Source: a virus. Taken from it: DNA of 64,000 nucleotides. The translations under genes were made by a program, and so were the position numbers. Location of the stretch: positions 17,768-81,767 of IMG/VR virus record IMGVR_UViG_3300033145_001320; one strand, 5' to 3'. Positions 51,235 to 60,038 of the stretch are shown one piece after another. The first letter of the stretch is position 1; each line of letters starts with the position of its first letter. The notes under the pieces are model-generated. The model was not told the DNA's origin and did not search any database. It saw only the letters and a program-made list of their open reading frames with translations.

Positions 51235-52238
51235 TATAATTCTCTACTCCCATCTGGATTTGATGGTGAAGCAGGAGTTGCATCAACAGTGGTTGCAGGT
51301 GGTGGGGTTGATGCTCCTGAATTATCTTGAATAGTAGGGGATGCATCTCTAGCAATCATACCACCAGATTGAGTATGCATATCTCCAGCAGATTGCACAT
51401 ACAGTTCATCTCCAACCTTTGTAATTTTTGTCCCACCTACTTCTTCAATAGCATGAGATCCACTTTTTACATTATATTCACCTGATGATTGACTGTTGAT
51501 TGTACCTCCAGATAAGAAATTAATATCTTTTGTTGCTGTAAGATACATTGCACCTCCAGATAAAAAATGTTGATCTCCACTGGTTGTTACTAATAAGTGA
51601 CCACCTGATTTTATATGAATATCACTAGCCACTTGTATTTCAATAGTTCTATCATCAATGTCTAATTTAATAAAGTCGCCTTTATATGTTTTGATTAATA
51701 ATTTTTGTTTGTCAACTCTTTCATCAAGTAATATTGTGGTTTGATTATCTTCAATTTCAAATACAGAAACTGTATCTCCAGAAGGAGGATTTGTCAGCTT
51801 TCTTTTTCTACCTGTTATTTCAGTCCTTTCATCATCGGGATCATCAGAGACAACAATTGCTCTACCGTCTCCACTTTTAATTAATGTCCATTTATTTTCA
51901 AAATTTGATCCTACCTGATTTTCCGGTAAGACTTTTGTATTTTCTAAATCTAGTGCACCAAAATAATATGGTCTGTTAATATTACCACCTTCAAAAAATA
52001 CAAAAACCCAAGCCCCTTTTTGTGGAATGTATGATGATCCAGCATAGTAGTTATCCATATTATCTTCTTTATTTCTTCCACCAAGAGGATTGTTTGCGGG
52101 TCTTGCCCAAATTCCTTTTGTTCTGTCAACCTCAGGCATAAAATCAGGAATGTGTACAAGGACTCTACCGAACTGCTCTTTATCTTTATTGTTAACAACA
52201 ACAGCTCTATAGTTTCCAAATGCAGATGCTTTTTCCAT
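51234..52238 (-). CDS. gp5-like baseplate central spike protein
   Basis: The protein is 334 aa. An OB-fold N-terminus (NYRAVVVNNKDKEQFGRVLVHIPDFM) and the segment KGIWARPANNPLGGR...WVFVFFEGGNINRPYYFGAL match gp5/VgrG-type OB domains. From about 190 the sequence has triple beta-helix repeats (HIKSGGHLLVTTSGDQHFLSGG...). No lysozyme domain is inserted, in contrast with T4 gp5. It ends with a Pro/Ala tail. It forms the membrane-piercing needle under the PAAR tip. Confidence 0.88.
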   Translation of the reverse strand: MEKASAFGNYRAVVVNNKDKEQFGRVLVHIPDFMPEVDRTKGIWARPANNPLGGRNKEDNMDNYYAGSSYIPQKGAWVFVFFEGGNINRPYYFGALDLENTKVLPENQVGSNFENKWTLIKSGDGRAIVVSDDPDDERTEITGRKRKLTNPPSGDTVSVFEIEDNQTTILLDERVDKQKLLIKTYKGDFIKLDIDDRTIEIQVASDIHIKSGGHLLVTTSGDQHFLSGGAMYLTATKDINFLSGGTINSQSSGEYNVKSGSHAIEEVGGTKITKVGDELYVQSAGDMHTQSGGMIARDASPTIQDNSGASTPPPATTVDATPASPSNPDGSREL

Positions 52239-53138
52239 TTATTTCCTTTTAAATATAACTTTAGAAATTTCTAATATTTTTGAAAACTCTCTTTCATTAT
52301 ATTTTGATAAATATGTTGATATGACATTACTTCCTTTAATATCAGAAGTTGCAATTGTAGCGATGAATCTTGAACAATCCTCAAATGCAGGCATTACATT
52401 TAAACCAAAGAATCTCAATAACTTAGCTGCAAATACATGTTTATTTATATTTGGCATTACACCAAAATCTGATAATGCTTGAATGAAATTGCTTATGTTT
52501 TCAAAGTCATATTTCTTTAAATCACTCTCAATTTCTTTATAATCAAATGCAGATGCAGAGGATGCTTTTCTATATGCATACGTCCCGTGTTTTCCAAAAA
52601 ATGCAGTTAACACATAAAGGTTTGTCAAAAATTTCATTTTTGGAATTTCAGTTGAGAAACTTCCTAATAATCCATACTGTTTTCCAAATAGTCTCATTAA
52701 AACACTAAGAAGATAATTTGATATTACTTCACTATATTTGTCTGTGATTGGTATCTTACCTGATATCAACTCACTAAAAACAATACCATATACCATAAGA
52801 GCATATAAATTAAATGTTCCTGGTTTTGTTGTTTCTATATCAGTAACACCAAAAGGACTAACATTTAATATCATACTTTTTGTTGGGATATTATATGTGA
52901 TTGGTAATGGGTAATCTGGCATGTTCACAACATTGATAAATTTCCGTTCGTTTAAATTTGTTAATTTGTTAAACACCTTATCTTTTGTATAATGACTTAT
53001 TCTGTTTTTCATTAATTCAACCATTACAAAAATTCTACGTGGCCCATTTTCGACAGTATATTTTGCAATAGTTGCCTTAGGCATTCTTAAAATATTATCA
53101 ACTCCCTTTAATAAATCAAACTTTTCTTTAACTATCAT
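52239..53138 (-). CDS. Structural-region hypothetical, 299 aa
   Basis: The protein is mostly helical with two long hydrophobic segments (NLYALMVYGIVFSELISGKI; SNYLLSVLMRLFGKQYGLLG) that are probably buried helices rather than membrane spans. It is unrecognised. It directly abuts the gp5-like gene and the 130-aa gene (overlap of one base), so it is likely a baseplate protein. Confidence 0.6.
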   Translation of the reverse strand: MIVKEKFDLLKGVDNILRMPKATIAKYTVENGPRRIFVMVELMKNRISHYTKDKVFNKLTNLNERKFINVVNMPDYPLPITYNIPTKSMILNVSPFGVTDIETTKPGTFNLYALMVYGIVFSELISGKIPITDKYSEVISNYLLSVLMRLFGKQYGLLGSFSTEIPKMKFLTNLYVLTAFFGKHGTYAYRKASSASAFDYKEIESDLKKYDFENISNFIQALSDFGVMPNINKHVFAAKLLRFFGLNVMPAFEDCSRFIATIATSDIKGSNVISTYLSKYNEREFSKILEISKVIFKRK

Positions 53139-53530
53139 TACCAGCTTACCTCCTCAAGTTCACTGACAGGTCGTTTTGGGAATTTGTCCTTTAACATTTC
53201 TGTTATTGCAGACATTGTAGGTATAATAACAGTCTCTAGCTCAAAAAATTCAATTGATGGTACAGCATTTACATACATTAATAATTGTGCGAGAGCAACT
53301 GTTCCATATTCATCGTAACTAAGATAATCCGGACGCATCAAATATTGTCTTTCAAATTTTACTTCTTTTGAATTTGTTAATAAAAAATATAAATATTGGT
53401 CAATTGTTTCAAGTGCCGGCGCAGGGAATGTAAAATATCCATTTGCAGTTCGATATCTATCTCCTGAGAAATTGATATCAATTGCTAAATTTGCCCTTTG
53501 ACGACTTTCTCTATCAATTGTTTCTGCCAT
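53138..53530 (-). CDS. Baseplate-region hypothetical, 130 aa
   Basis: It contains RQYLMRPDYLSYDEYGTVALAQLLMYVNAVPSIEFFELETV, which reads like small baseplate wedge proteins of the gp53 type that span a folded C-terminal half. The match is by general pattern only. Neighbours are structural genes on both sides. Confidence 0.55.
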   Translation of the reverse strand: MAETIDRESRQRANLAIDINFSGDRYRTANGYFTFPAPALETIDQYLYFLLTNSKEVKFERQYLMRPDYLSYDEYGTVALAQLLMYVNAVPSIEFFELETVIIPTMSAITEMLKDKFPKRPVSELEEVSW

Positions 53531-53541
53531 ATATTATCCGC

Positions 53542-54198
53542 CTAATTAGAAACAGCTTCTTTTATTTCTTCTTGATAGTTGTTTCTACTCCATGAACAAT
53601 TATGTTCTTTAATAGCTAACCTCGATTGTATTGTTTCAATGTCACCCTCATCCAAATATTTTGAATGGTTTCTTATAAAGTTATTATAATCTCCTTGTAC
53701 AAGTTCAATCGGAATATCAAGTCTGCCATTGTGGAATTTTTCATGCATACTTTTTATTAAAGTTGTATAACCAACTCTATTTTGAAAATGAAGTTCGATT
53801 GCTTCTTGACAAATATCAAACGTACAGAACTCCTCATTTTCTTCAATGTGTTTGTTAACTAATGCTGTTACGAGAACAAAAAGGGATGGAAGGTGATGAT
53901 GGACTTCTATTGTTACCTCGTCCATTCTTTCGTGGGTAATCATACATTCGTTGATTTGAAGTACGTCAACAATGTAATTTCTCCAATCTTTATATTCAAT
54001 ACTTCTCCTAATTGACATTTCACAGTTTTTAACGAACTTCTTATATTCAGCTTCATTTTCAAAATTATTAATTCTTAAAGAAAGACTAAACGGATGTCTT
54101 TCACTATAAATTTCTAAGATATCAGGATTACTTTGAATATCTCCATTACTTTTTGTATCTTCAATAAGAGCATCTAAATTAATATCTGATCCGCCCAT
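53542..54198 (-). CDS. Hypothetical protein, HNH-like segment, 218 aa
   Basis: A central INECMITHERMDEVTIEVHHHLP, together with FCTFDICQEAIELHFQNRVGYTTLIKSMHEKFHNGRLDI, resembles an HNH/treble-clef-like fold without the zinc cysteine pairs. Nuclease activity is not supported. The N-terminal 30 residues are acidic. It lies in the structural block; a virion role is also possible. Confidence 0.55.
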   Translation of the reverse strand: MGGSDINLDALIEDTKSNGDIQSNPDILEIYSERHPFSLSLRINNFENEAEYKKFVKNCEMSIRRSIEYKDWRNYIVDVLQINECMITHERMDEVTIEVHHHLPSLFVLVTALVNKHIEENEEFCTFDICQEAIELHFQNRVGYTTLIKSMHEKFHNGRLDIPIELVQGDYNNFIRNHSKYLDEGDIETIQSRLAIKEHNCSWSRNNYQEEIKEAVSN

Positions 54199-54201
54199 AA
54201 T

Positions 54202-55227
54202 TTATTTTCCTTGTATTAACTCTAAGTATTTGTCTACTGATGTTTTTGATTCAGAAAACGCCTTACGTCTGTTAGTTCTCATATTGAAAAATGGTCCAGA
54301 CGCTTTTTTAAGATCCTCTAGATCTTCATATGCTTGGTTCATATCTTTTCCAAGTGATGTGAACATGTAATTAAAAGGTACTACTGAACATACTCCCTTA
54401 AATTCTTTCATACAGAAAGTGGCTCTTCTGTTTACATCATCAACAATAATAAATGATGCCCAACCAAGTTTTTGTACCTTTTGAACATTTGCTGGGCTTG
54501 AGAATACTTCATCATTATCTAAATCCATTTGATTCATACAAATGAACATGTTCTTTCCGTAAACACTTTGACCTAACAAAACATCTTGCCTTGGATCTCC
54601 TGTAATTGGTTTGTCTTTTAGAACTGGAACCTTCAGTTTCTTCATTAATCTAAAGACTACTCTTACCATACCACGAGTATACTTGGTCCCTAAATAGCTC
54701 AAAAATTTTAGTTGCACATCCTTCATTACGAGTGATGTAATTGGTTCAGATGATTTAATTCTAAAGGGAACTACTTTAACACCTAGAAGTTGCAATCCTT
54801 TCTTTTGAGTAGTAACTTGAAGCCATGTAGGTTCAAGTGAAATGGCATCACCTCTTGGAATATCGAGTGATGGTTTTACTCCACCTCCACCTCCACCTCC
54901 GGTTTTAACTGTAACGTTTACAGGTTTAGTTGGTTGTGGTTTAGTTTTAGACGTTGGAGCTTCTGATATTGGATTTCCATCCTCTATTGTATTGTCGAAA
55001 AACTTTTTAGCTAAGTATCCTCCAGCTCCAGCTGCTACGGCACCTGCCACTCCGGCAATAACTTTTCCTCCGGTTGACATGATTTTACCTGCGGTTGAGA
55101 CGCCTGCTGCTTTTAAGACTTCATCGGTATTGTATAATAAGATATATTTTTCAACCGCTTTAACAAGTCCCGGTAACACATTTGGAGAAATGCTTTCTGA
55201 GGTTAACATTGGGTATACTATAATCAT
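54202..55227 (-). CDS. Structural-region protein with Gly-rich hinge, 341 aa
   Basis: A hydrophobic Ala/Gly helix (GKVIAGVAGAVAAGAGGYLAKKFF) near 55-77 could be a membrane or packing helix; then a Pro/Thr linker and a run of seven Gly near 110-118 separate it from a folded C-terminal domain (LQLLGVKVVPFRIKSSEPITS..., VVFRLMKKLKVPVL). It is unrecognised. It is downstream of the Cas4-like gene with a 12-nt gap. Confidence 0.6.
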   Translation of the reverse strand: MIIVYPMLTSESISPNVLPGLVKAVEKYILLYNTDEVLKAAGVSTAGKIMSTGGKVIAGVAGAVAAGAGGYLAKKFFDNTIEDGNPISEAPTSKTKPQPTKPVNVTVKTGGGGGGGVKPSLDIPRGDAISLEPTWLQVTTQKKGLQLLGVKVVPFRIKSSEPITSLVMKDVQLKFLSYLGTKYTRGMVRVVFRLMKKLKVPVLKDKPITGDPRQDVLLGQSVYGKNMFICMNQMDLDNDEVFSSPANVQKVQKLGWASFIIVDDVNRRATFCMKEFKGVCSVVPFNYMFTSLGKDMNQAYEDLEDLKKASGPFFNMRTNRRKAFSESKTSVDKYLELIQGK

Positions 55228-55239
55228 TTTAATTATCTC

Positions 55240-56199
55240 CTATAATAAAAACACTGTATCATCATGCTTTGGTTTATCTTCCTTTGGTGTGTCTTTATTT
55301 TTTTTCTTTTTTATAAAAGGTGGAACGAGTTTAACAGTTTCATCGTTTACACAATAATCCTTATAAGGGCACCATTGACATGAGTCTTTTGTCGCCCCAA
55401 TCGGATCAGGTGGAACATTATCTGCAAGCGCTGTTAATAATACTGGAGCTCTTTGAAGGAACTTTTCAGCTAATTTTAAATCTACATCTAAATCAAAAGC
55501 TCTTACAGTTTTCAAATCTCTCAAGACATATATAATTGTAATCTTATCAATTGTATATCCGTATTCAGTAATCAATATATAAGCATATATCAATCCCTGA
55601 AACCAATGTTCTTTGATAAATTTACCTTTATATTTTTTTGGATCTATACTTTTTATTTCATATAAGTTCGATCCTTTTATTGCATCAACTCGTCCTTTGA
55701 CTTTAAACTTTTCACTTACAACAGTTTTTTCAACCTCAGAAAAGTTGTACAACTTTTGAAAAATATCATGTATTACATCTCCTATCTTTTGTATTAAATA
55801 CAAATAAGAAAATTTAAACTGAGATGTTATATCTATTTGATATCTACTTCTTGCATAATACGATTGTCTAAGACAATTATATAATTCACTACAAGAAATA
55901 TAAGGTCTTTCATAAGTCTGACTTGTTTTATATTTCTCAACAAGTTTTGATCTCATCATTGATTCAAATTCAAGAACACTAAACCCGTCAGACCCCCCTT
56001 CAACTTGATTGTGCGTATGAGGAATCTCTATGAAATCATTAATAGTTGATTCCTCTAAAATCTGCTTAGTGGTTACAGAAGCTTTTGCCTTTTTTATTTC
56101 TTTTTTTCTTTCTTTTTTATTCTTAACTGGACTGGTGGCACCTTTCTCATTTTCTAAATAACGTAAAAGTTTTTCGTATTCATTTGATAATTCTACCAT
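55240..56199 (-). CDS. Cas4/RecB-like PD-(D/E)XK nuclease with iron-sulphur-type cysteines
   Basis: The protein is 319 aa. The active site is in KGRVDAIKGSNLYEIKSID (D near 170, E-x-K near 180), followed by WFQGLIYAYI typical of PDDEXK_1 nucleases. Four cysteines (C107 region SELYNCLRQ; CQWCPYKDYC near 287-296) are spaced as in Cas4/AddB-type Fe-S nucleases. The N-terminal 50 residues are basic and probably flexible. It would act in DNA end processing or recombination. Confidence 0.82.
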   Translation of the reverse strand: MVELSNEYEKLLRYLENEKGATSPVKNKKERKKEIKKAKASVTTKQILEESTINDFIEIPHTHNQVEGGSDGFSVLEFESMMRSKLVEKYKTSQTYERPYISCSELYNCLRQSYYARSRYQIDITSQFKFSYLYLIQKIGDVIHDIFQKLYNFSEVEKTVVSEKFKVKGRVDAIKGSNLYEIKSIDPKKYKGKFIKEHWFQGLIYAYILITEYGYTIDKITIIYVLRDLKTVRAFDLDVDLKLAEKFLQRAPVLLTALADNVPPDPIGATKDSCQWCPYKDYCVNDETVKLVPPFIKKKKNKDTPKEDKPKHDDTVFLL

Positions 56200-56224
56200 T
56201 CGTCACCTTTCAGTTAATTATTGT

Positions 56225-56992
56225 TTAACTGGGTTTTTTCATGCTTGCTTTAACACATTCTTTATATTTTGCTTTATCTTCTTTATGTTGACCACATGCT
56301 TTTTTAGCTCTACTTTTTAAAGCCAGCCACTTAGCACCTTTTGCAGCAGCTAATGCTCCAATAGCACCGGCAGCAGCTGCAGGTCCGGCACCTATTTCAG
56401 ATACTTCTTCTTCTTTAGTTAACTTTTTTTTTACTTCGTCGTCAGTAACATCATAAAGAATTTGATAAGCAGATTCTACAAGACTATCACGAAGAATCTT
56501 ATATGAATCTTCAACAATACGACCTTCCCATTCATTCATCTTTTCAGGTTGTTTTGCCTCAGTTAAAGAACGTGCAACCATCAGATTATCAACAGCAAGA
56601 CCAAATGCTTTTGAGCGGATTGCTTTTTCAACAATACCACCAACATCAGCATCAGGATCACTTTTCAATTCATCCTGTAAAGATTCCTTGATGTTACCTC
56701 TTGATTTTTGTGTAGTAACGATTTTTTCTGAATTTTCACGAGCAATGTTTGCTGATTTCTTAGCCATTGTATTAAGAACTTTGCCATCAATAGATTCTTG
56801 AACTGTTCCTGGTTTATGGTCAAGTATTTTTAACATTTCAACAAATACTGATAGAAGTGCGCCTTTGACAGAAAGATATTCTTCTTTCACAATAGGGCAG
56901 CACATCTCTACTTCATTAACTGGTTTCCCGAAGAAAATATAGTCAAGTGCATAGAAATTTTCTAACACTCTAATTTTAGACTCTTTTAACAT
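56225..56992 (-). CDS. Hypothetical protein with Ala/Gly-rich C-terminal helix, 255 aa
   Basis: It has helical sequence throughout, an N-terminal CCPIV, a mid-region LQDELKSDPDADVGGIVEKAIRS and a C-terminal AAAAGAIGALAAAKGAKWLALK that could insert in a membrane or pack in a virion. It ends with a basic, Cys-containing tail (CGQHKEDKAKYKECVKAS). The function is unknown. Confidence 0.6.
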   Translation of the reverse strand: MLKESKIRVLENFYALDYIFFGKPVNEVEMCCPIVKEEYLSVKGALLSVFVEMLKILDHKPGTVQESIDGKVLNTMAKKSANIARENSEKIVTTQKSRGNIKESLQDELKSDPDADVGGIVEKAIRSKAFGLAVDNLMVARSLTEAKQPEKMNEWEGRIVEDSYKILRDSLVESAYQILYDVTDDEVKKKLTKEEEVSEIGAGPAAAAGAIGALAAAKGAKWLALKSRAKKACGQHKEDKAKYKECVKASMKKPS

Positions 56993-57007
56993 TTTTTAAA
57001 CCCCCTA

Positions 57008-57298
57008 TTATTTGTATGAAAACTCTGTGTCTTCATCCTCCAGAACTTCAAGCATAATTCGTCTTGAATCTTCTGGATATTGTGTATTTTTAATATTTAA
57101 GCACTGGACCTTCATTGAATCAATAGATCGTCCTTGTTTCCCTATAATCTTCCCACAATCACTTTCGTGAACTCTTATTTGAATAATAATTGATTTGGTA
57201 GACATTGATGTTTTGACTTCTACTTCTTCTGGTCGGTCAACACTTAGTTTTGCAAGATATTCAACAACTTCTTTTAATAAACTTGTCATCTCACCCAT
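57008..57298 (-). CDS. KH-domain RNA-binding protein (KhpA-like)
   Basis: The protein is 96 aa. The KH signature is G49-KIIGKQGRSIDSMK with the GxxG loop, between beta-rich segments (SIIIQIRVHESD; RRIMLEVLED), like bacterial KhpA (about 80 aa) that binds RNA together with KhpB. Its role in the phage is unknown, but the phage also encodes a Ro-like protein and structured RNAs. It sits between structural genes and RecA. Confidence 0.8.
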   Translation of the reverse strand: MGEMTSLLKEVVEYLAKLSVDRPEEVEVKTSMSTKSIIIQIRVHESDCGKIIGKQGRSIDSMKVQCLNIKNTQYPEDSRRIMLEVLEDEDTEFSYK

Positions 57299-57378
57299 TT
57301 TAATATTCTCCCTTTCGATTGTCTCATTTCAATCTATAACATATTTACTTTTTGTTCTAAAATAATGAAAGTGTTAGA

Positions 57379-57911
57379 TTATATCTCTGGTGAATACTTC
57401 CCAATTATTTCAGTATTTAATGCTTCTTCTACAGAATCTTTAAATGCGGATTTGTTTTGTATTTATGAGGAGCATCTTTAGTTCTGAACTTATATTTAGG
57501 GTCAGGTAATGTTATTAAATAGTTCCATGCTCCTGACTTCAACCTCTTCGTATTTTTCAAGAAATTATAGTTTGTCCAGAAATTTGAAAATCCTGATACA
57601 AATGAACCAACAAGTTCAATTTCAATATTTGGTGGAAAGAGTTTGTTTTTAACACACTTCAATTTACAGATTACACCTTCAAATCCATATTTATTAGAAT
57701 CTTCTGCTTTACCTGGAGCAATTGCAGACTTAACTTTCATCTCAACTAGGTGAAATGCATTGTATTTTAATATTGTTCCACCAGGCATGTCTTTTGTATT
57801 ACTCATAAATTTTAAATCTTTAGGAGCACCATAAGGACCCATAGATAAAACATCTCTCAATTGATTAACTGCGATCAATGCAATATTATTCTGAGCAACA
57901 TTTTGCAACAT
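57379..57911 (-). CDS. uvsX: RecA/UvsX-like recombinase, C-terminal piece (frameshifted)
   Basis: The ORF starts at an internal ATG (57911): MLQNVAQNNIALIAVNQLRD is the end of the RecA core (motif with VNQ as in UvsX), and then MPGGTILKYNAFHLVEMK. In this frame it stops at 57429, but one added base in the A4 run at 57455-57458 (minus strand) lets the sequence run on in good protein sense (KSAFKDSVEEALNTEIIGKYSPEI) to a stop at 57379. So the natural gene probably spans 57379-58566. Confidence 0.7.
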
Positions 57912-58566
57912 ACTTCGGTATTAATAATGAAAGAGTTCTAGCTTTTCTACCAATGACCTGATTTATATCATCTGCTTCAATTTCAGCTTGACATAATGTA
58001 TTTGCAATACTATCCCAAACTACCATTGAAGGAGTGTCAAGAATATCTTTTTCTTGTTTGAATAAACATACCCCTTCAATAACTTTGAATACTTTCTCTA
58101 CTGTAATATCAGAGATAGGTTCTATTGGTGGATAGTTAACTCCTAGATTTGAAAGTCTTATTTTTGTTGTTGCTTCTTCTGAATCAAGAAACAATGGGAT
58201 CATCTTTCCCTTATATTGTCTTTCTCCAGCTCCCATTGTCTGAATTGCAAGCATTGACTTTCCACTGCCTGGTTGACCAACAATAATACTTAAAGCTCCG
58301 ATAGCAAATCCACCACCGAGAATAGCATCTAATAGATCAATTCCTGTAGAAATTGTTTGTTTGATTCCAGTATCACCCTTAATTTCAGTAGTTTTTTCAA
58401 GAAAAGAACTAAACTCTGAATATAGGTCCATAGCTTCTTCACTATTATCAACCTTTAATTCTTCTGCATCCAAATCAATGATTTCAGGATCTTCATTTGA
58501 AGGTAATGCTTCTTCTTCTGTTTCAACGTTTTTTAAAATTTCTTGTGCCTCATTTTCGTTTGTCAT
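57886..58566 (-). CDS. uvsX: RecA/UvsX-like recombinase, N-terminal piece (frameshifted)
   Basis: The frame is 226 aa. After an acidic N-terminal 50 residues comes Walker A G97-QPGSGKS104, a Walker B-like VVWDSIANTL near 193-202 and VIGRKARTLSLLIPK. It then stops (KCCSE), but deletion of one T near 57912 gives IPK-MLQN and joins it to the downstream ORF. Together the two would be about 395 aa, the size of T4 UvsX, the strand-exchange protein. RecA function is expected to be essential, so the break suggests a sequence error or a frameshift mechanism. Confidence 0.82.
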   Translation of the reverse strand: MTNENEAQEILKNVETEEEALPSNEDPEIIDLDAEELKVDNSEEAMDLYSEFSSFLEKTTEIKGDTGIKQTISTGIDLLDAILGGGFAIGALSIIVGQPGSGKSMLAIQTMGAGERQYKGKMIPLFLDSEEATTKIRLSNLGVNYPPIEPISDITVEKVFKVIEGVCLFKQEKDILDTPSMVVWDSIANTLCQAEIEADDINQVIGRKARTLSLLIPKYVAKCCSE

Positions 58567-58578
58567 AAACTTCCTCCG

Positions 58579-59019
58579 TTAACCGCTTTCTTGAACGGTT
58601 ACAATTTCGCTTGCGATTTCATCTGTTTCTCTCTGAGCTTTCTCAAGAGTTTTGTGACGCATCTTTTTACGATCATCTTGAAATGTTTCAACCCTATCTG
58701 CTAATTGTCTTATATCAATAATCTTTTCGATATCCCTTTCATCATCAACTACATTAACCTTTCTACGAATATCAATTTCTTCTTTAAGACTTTTTTGAAT
58801 TTCTTTCCTCATCTCCAAAAGAGTTTTAAACAATTCGGTTACTGACTTAATTTTTTCTTCAAAAAATCTAGCATAACGAGCATCAAGTTTTTTTGGAATC
58901 AGTCTATCAATATCCTGTTTGATTACTTCAAGGTCATTGATCATAACCATTATAGCATCTCGATGTGATCGAAATTCTGTTAGAAGTTCAAAAATAATAT
59001 CGGCATTTGATTGTTCCAT
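58579..59019 (-). CDS. Coiled-coil protein, 146 aa
   Basis: It starts at ATG 59019 (AAAGGTGG 5 nt upstream; an in-frame GTG at 59028 is inside the site). The whole chain is a helical heptad pattern, e.g. SVTELFKTLLEMRKEIQKSL and DIRQLADRVETFQDDRKKM. It is unrecognised. It is upstream of RecA with a 12-nt gap and could be a recombination accessory. Confidence 0.7.
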   Translation of the reverse strand: MEQSNADIIFELLTEFRSHRDAIMVMINDLEVIKQDIDRLIPKKLDARYARFFEEKIKSVTELFKTLLEMRKEIQKSLKEEIDIRRKVNVVDDERDIEKIIDIRQLADRVETFQDDRKKMRHKTLEKAQRETDEIASEIVTVQESG

Positions 59020-59050
59020 GATTACCACCTTTTTTATATTTTGTTCTTAA

Positions 59051-59251
59051 TTATTCCAGAATGATTTTCATTCTTCCTGTTTTATCTCCTGGTATTCTCA
59101 TTGAATGCCCATCAAGTATTTTACCATCTTTAACATAATCACAAACAAATTCATTGTCTCTTCCTGACTTAGCTCCAAAACAACTGTCATTTGAATTATA
59201 TGGACATTGTATAGCTAATGAACATATTTCATATTCTTTTAAAATCATCAT
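59051..59251 (-). CDS. Small Cys-containing protein, 66 aa
   Basis: Four cysteines (C10, C16, C24, C37) in a short sequence with NSNDSCFGAKSGRDNEFVC suggest a small metal-binding or Fe-S module. No family is recognised. AAGGAG lies 10 nt before the ATG. Confidence 0.6.
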   Translation of the reverse strand: MMILKEYEICSLAIQCPYNSNDSCFGAKSGRDNEFVCDYVKDGKILDGHSMRIPGDKTGRMKIILE

Positions 59252-59265
59252 TGTTTATATACTCC

Positions 59266-59649
59266 TTAATCAATATTTTCCGGTATTTCATTTGGTTTTA
59301 AATATTTACTTAACTTAACTACTTCGTATCGTATGATAGAATTAATAATATCAGACCATGTATCTTCATCAAATATGCCATCTGCCAAATCATTACCACG
59401 TAACCAATCTTCACCAGCTCTTGCTTTTCTTACTTGGACTTGACAACCAAGATATCCCTCATCTTTTTCTCTATCTATTGCAATTATAAAATATTGATAT
59501 TCTTCTGTGTAAAATGCAAATCTTCGATATACTTCTACGCCTGGTTCGCATTGTCCTTCTATATCCTGTATAAAATCTGAAAGTTTACCAGGATATATTA
59601 ATTGATTGAGCCAACGGTCTAGTTGCTGCATTTTGGTTTCTTCATCCAT
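59266..59649 (-). CDS. Conserved phage hypothetical, 127 aa
   Basis: It has an N-terminal helix, then a beta-rich centre (YRRFAFYTEEYQYFIIAIDRE...GYLGCQVQVRKARAGEDW) and an acidic C-terminus, a pattern common in small phage proteins of unknown function that follow the sequence EVYRRF and the KARAGEDWLRGND segment. It is in an operon with the phosphoribosyltransferase gene. Confidence 0.65.
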   Translation of the reverse strand: MDEETKMQQLDRWLNQLIYPGKLSDFIQDIEGQCEPGVEVYRRFAFYTEEYQYFIIAIDREKDEGYLGCQVQVRKARAGEDWLRGNDLADGIFDEDTWSDIINSIIRYEVVKLSKYLKPNEIPENID

Positions 59650-59653
59650 TTCA

Positions 59654-60028
59654 TTACTCCTTCCATAACTGAAATATTGGGTCTATCCATTCAGGGCACT
59701 TTGACCTAGCAAATATAACTACTCCCTGTATGTTCATTTTTGAAGACAAGACATGTTCTTTTTTTGCTTGTTCCATTGATTTTCCTGTTGTTAACACATC
59801 ATCTACAATAAGAATGGTTTCATATTGATCATTACAATATTGTTTTAGTTCGTTTGCTAATTTAATACCGCCAGTTGGAATACCATATATATATATATAT
59901 TTAAAATTGTATTTTTGCGCTATTATATATGCTATAGTTTGTGTATCTTCGTCTATTAAACTATCACATTCAATTTTAAAATATAGATTTAAACCAGAAT
60001 GTGAAACAAAGTCTTTTCGTATAAACAT
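59654..60028 (-). CDS. Phosphoribosyltransferase-like protein
   Basis: The protein is 124 aa. The PRPP-binding loop ILIVDDVLTTGKS (72-84) with paired Asp and TTGKS is diagnostic of the type I PRTase fold (orotate or ComF-like). The chain is short, so it may be a minimal version without the hood domain. It could salvage nucleobases for phage DNA synthesis. It is next to the ribonucleotide reductase gene, 10 nt apart. Confidence 0.82.
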   Translation of the reverse strand: MFIRKDFVSHSGLNLYFKIECDSLIDEDTQTIAYIIAQKYNFKYIYIYGIPTGGIKLANELKQYCNDQYETILIVDDVLTTGKSMEQAKKEHVLSSKMNIQGVVIFARSKCPEWIDPIFQLWKE

Positions 60029-60038
60029 CTAATTCTCC

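Noticed and set aside
54842-55357. 171-aa plus-strand ORF with poly-Pro segment
   Set aside because: It is antisense to the 341-aa gene; the Pro run is the complement of its Gly hinge. No ribosome site.
59883-59899. TA dinucleotide run
   Set aside because: Lies inside the phosphoribosyltransferase coding frame (encoding YIYIYG-like residues); not a regulatory repeat.
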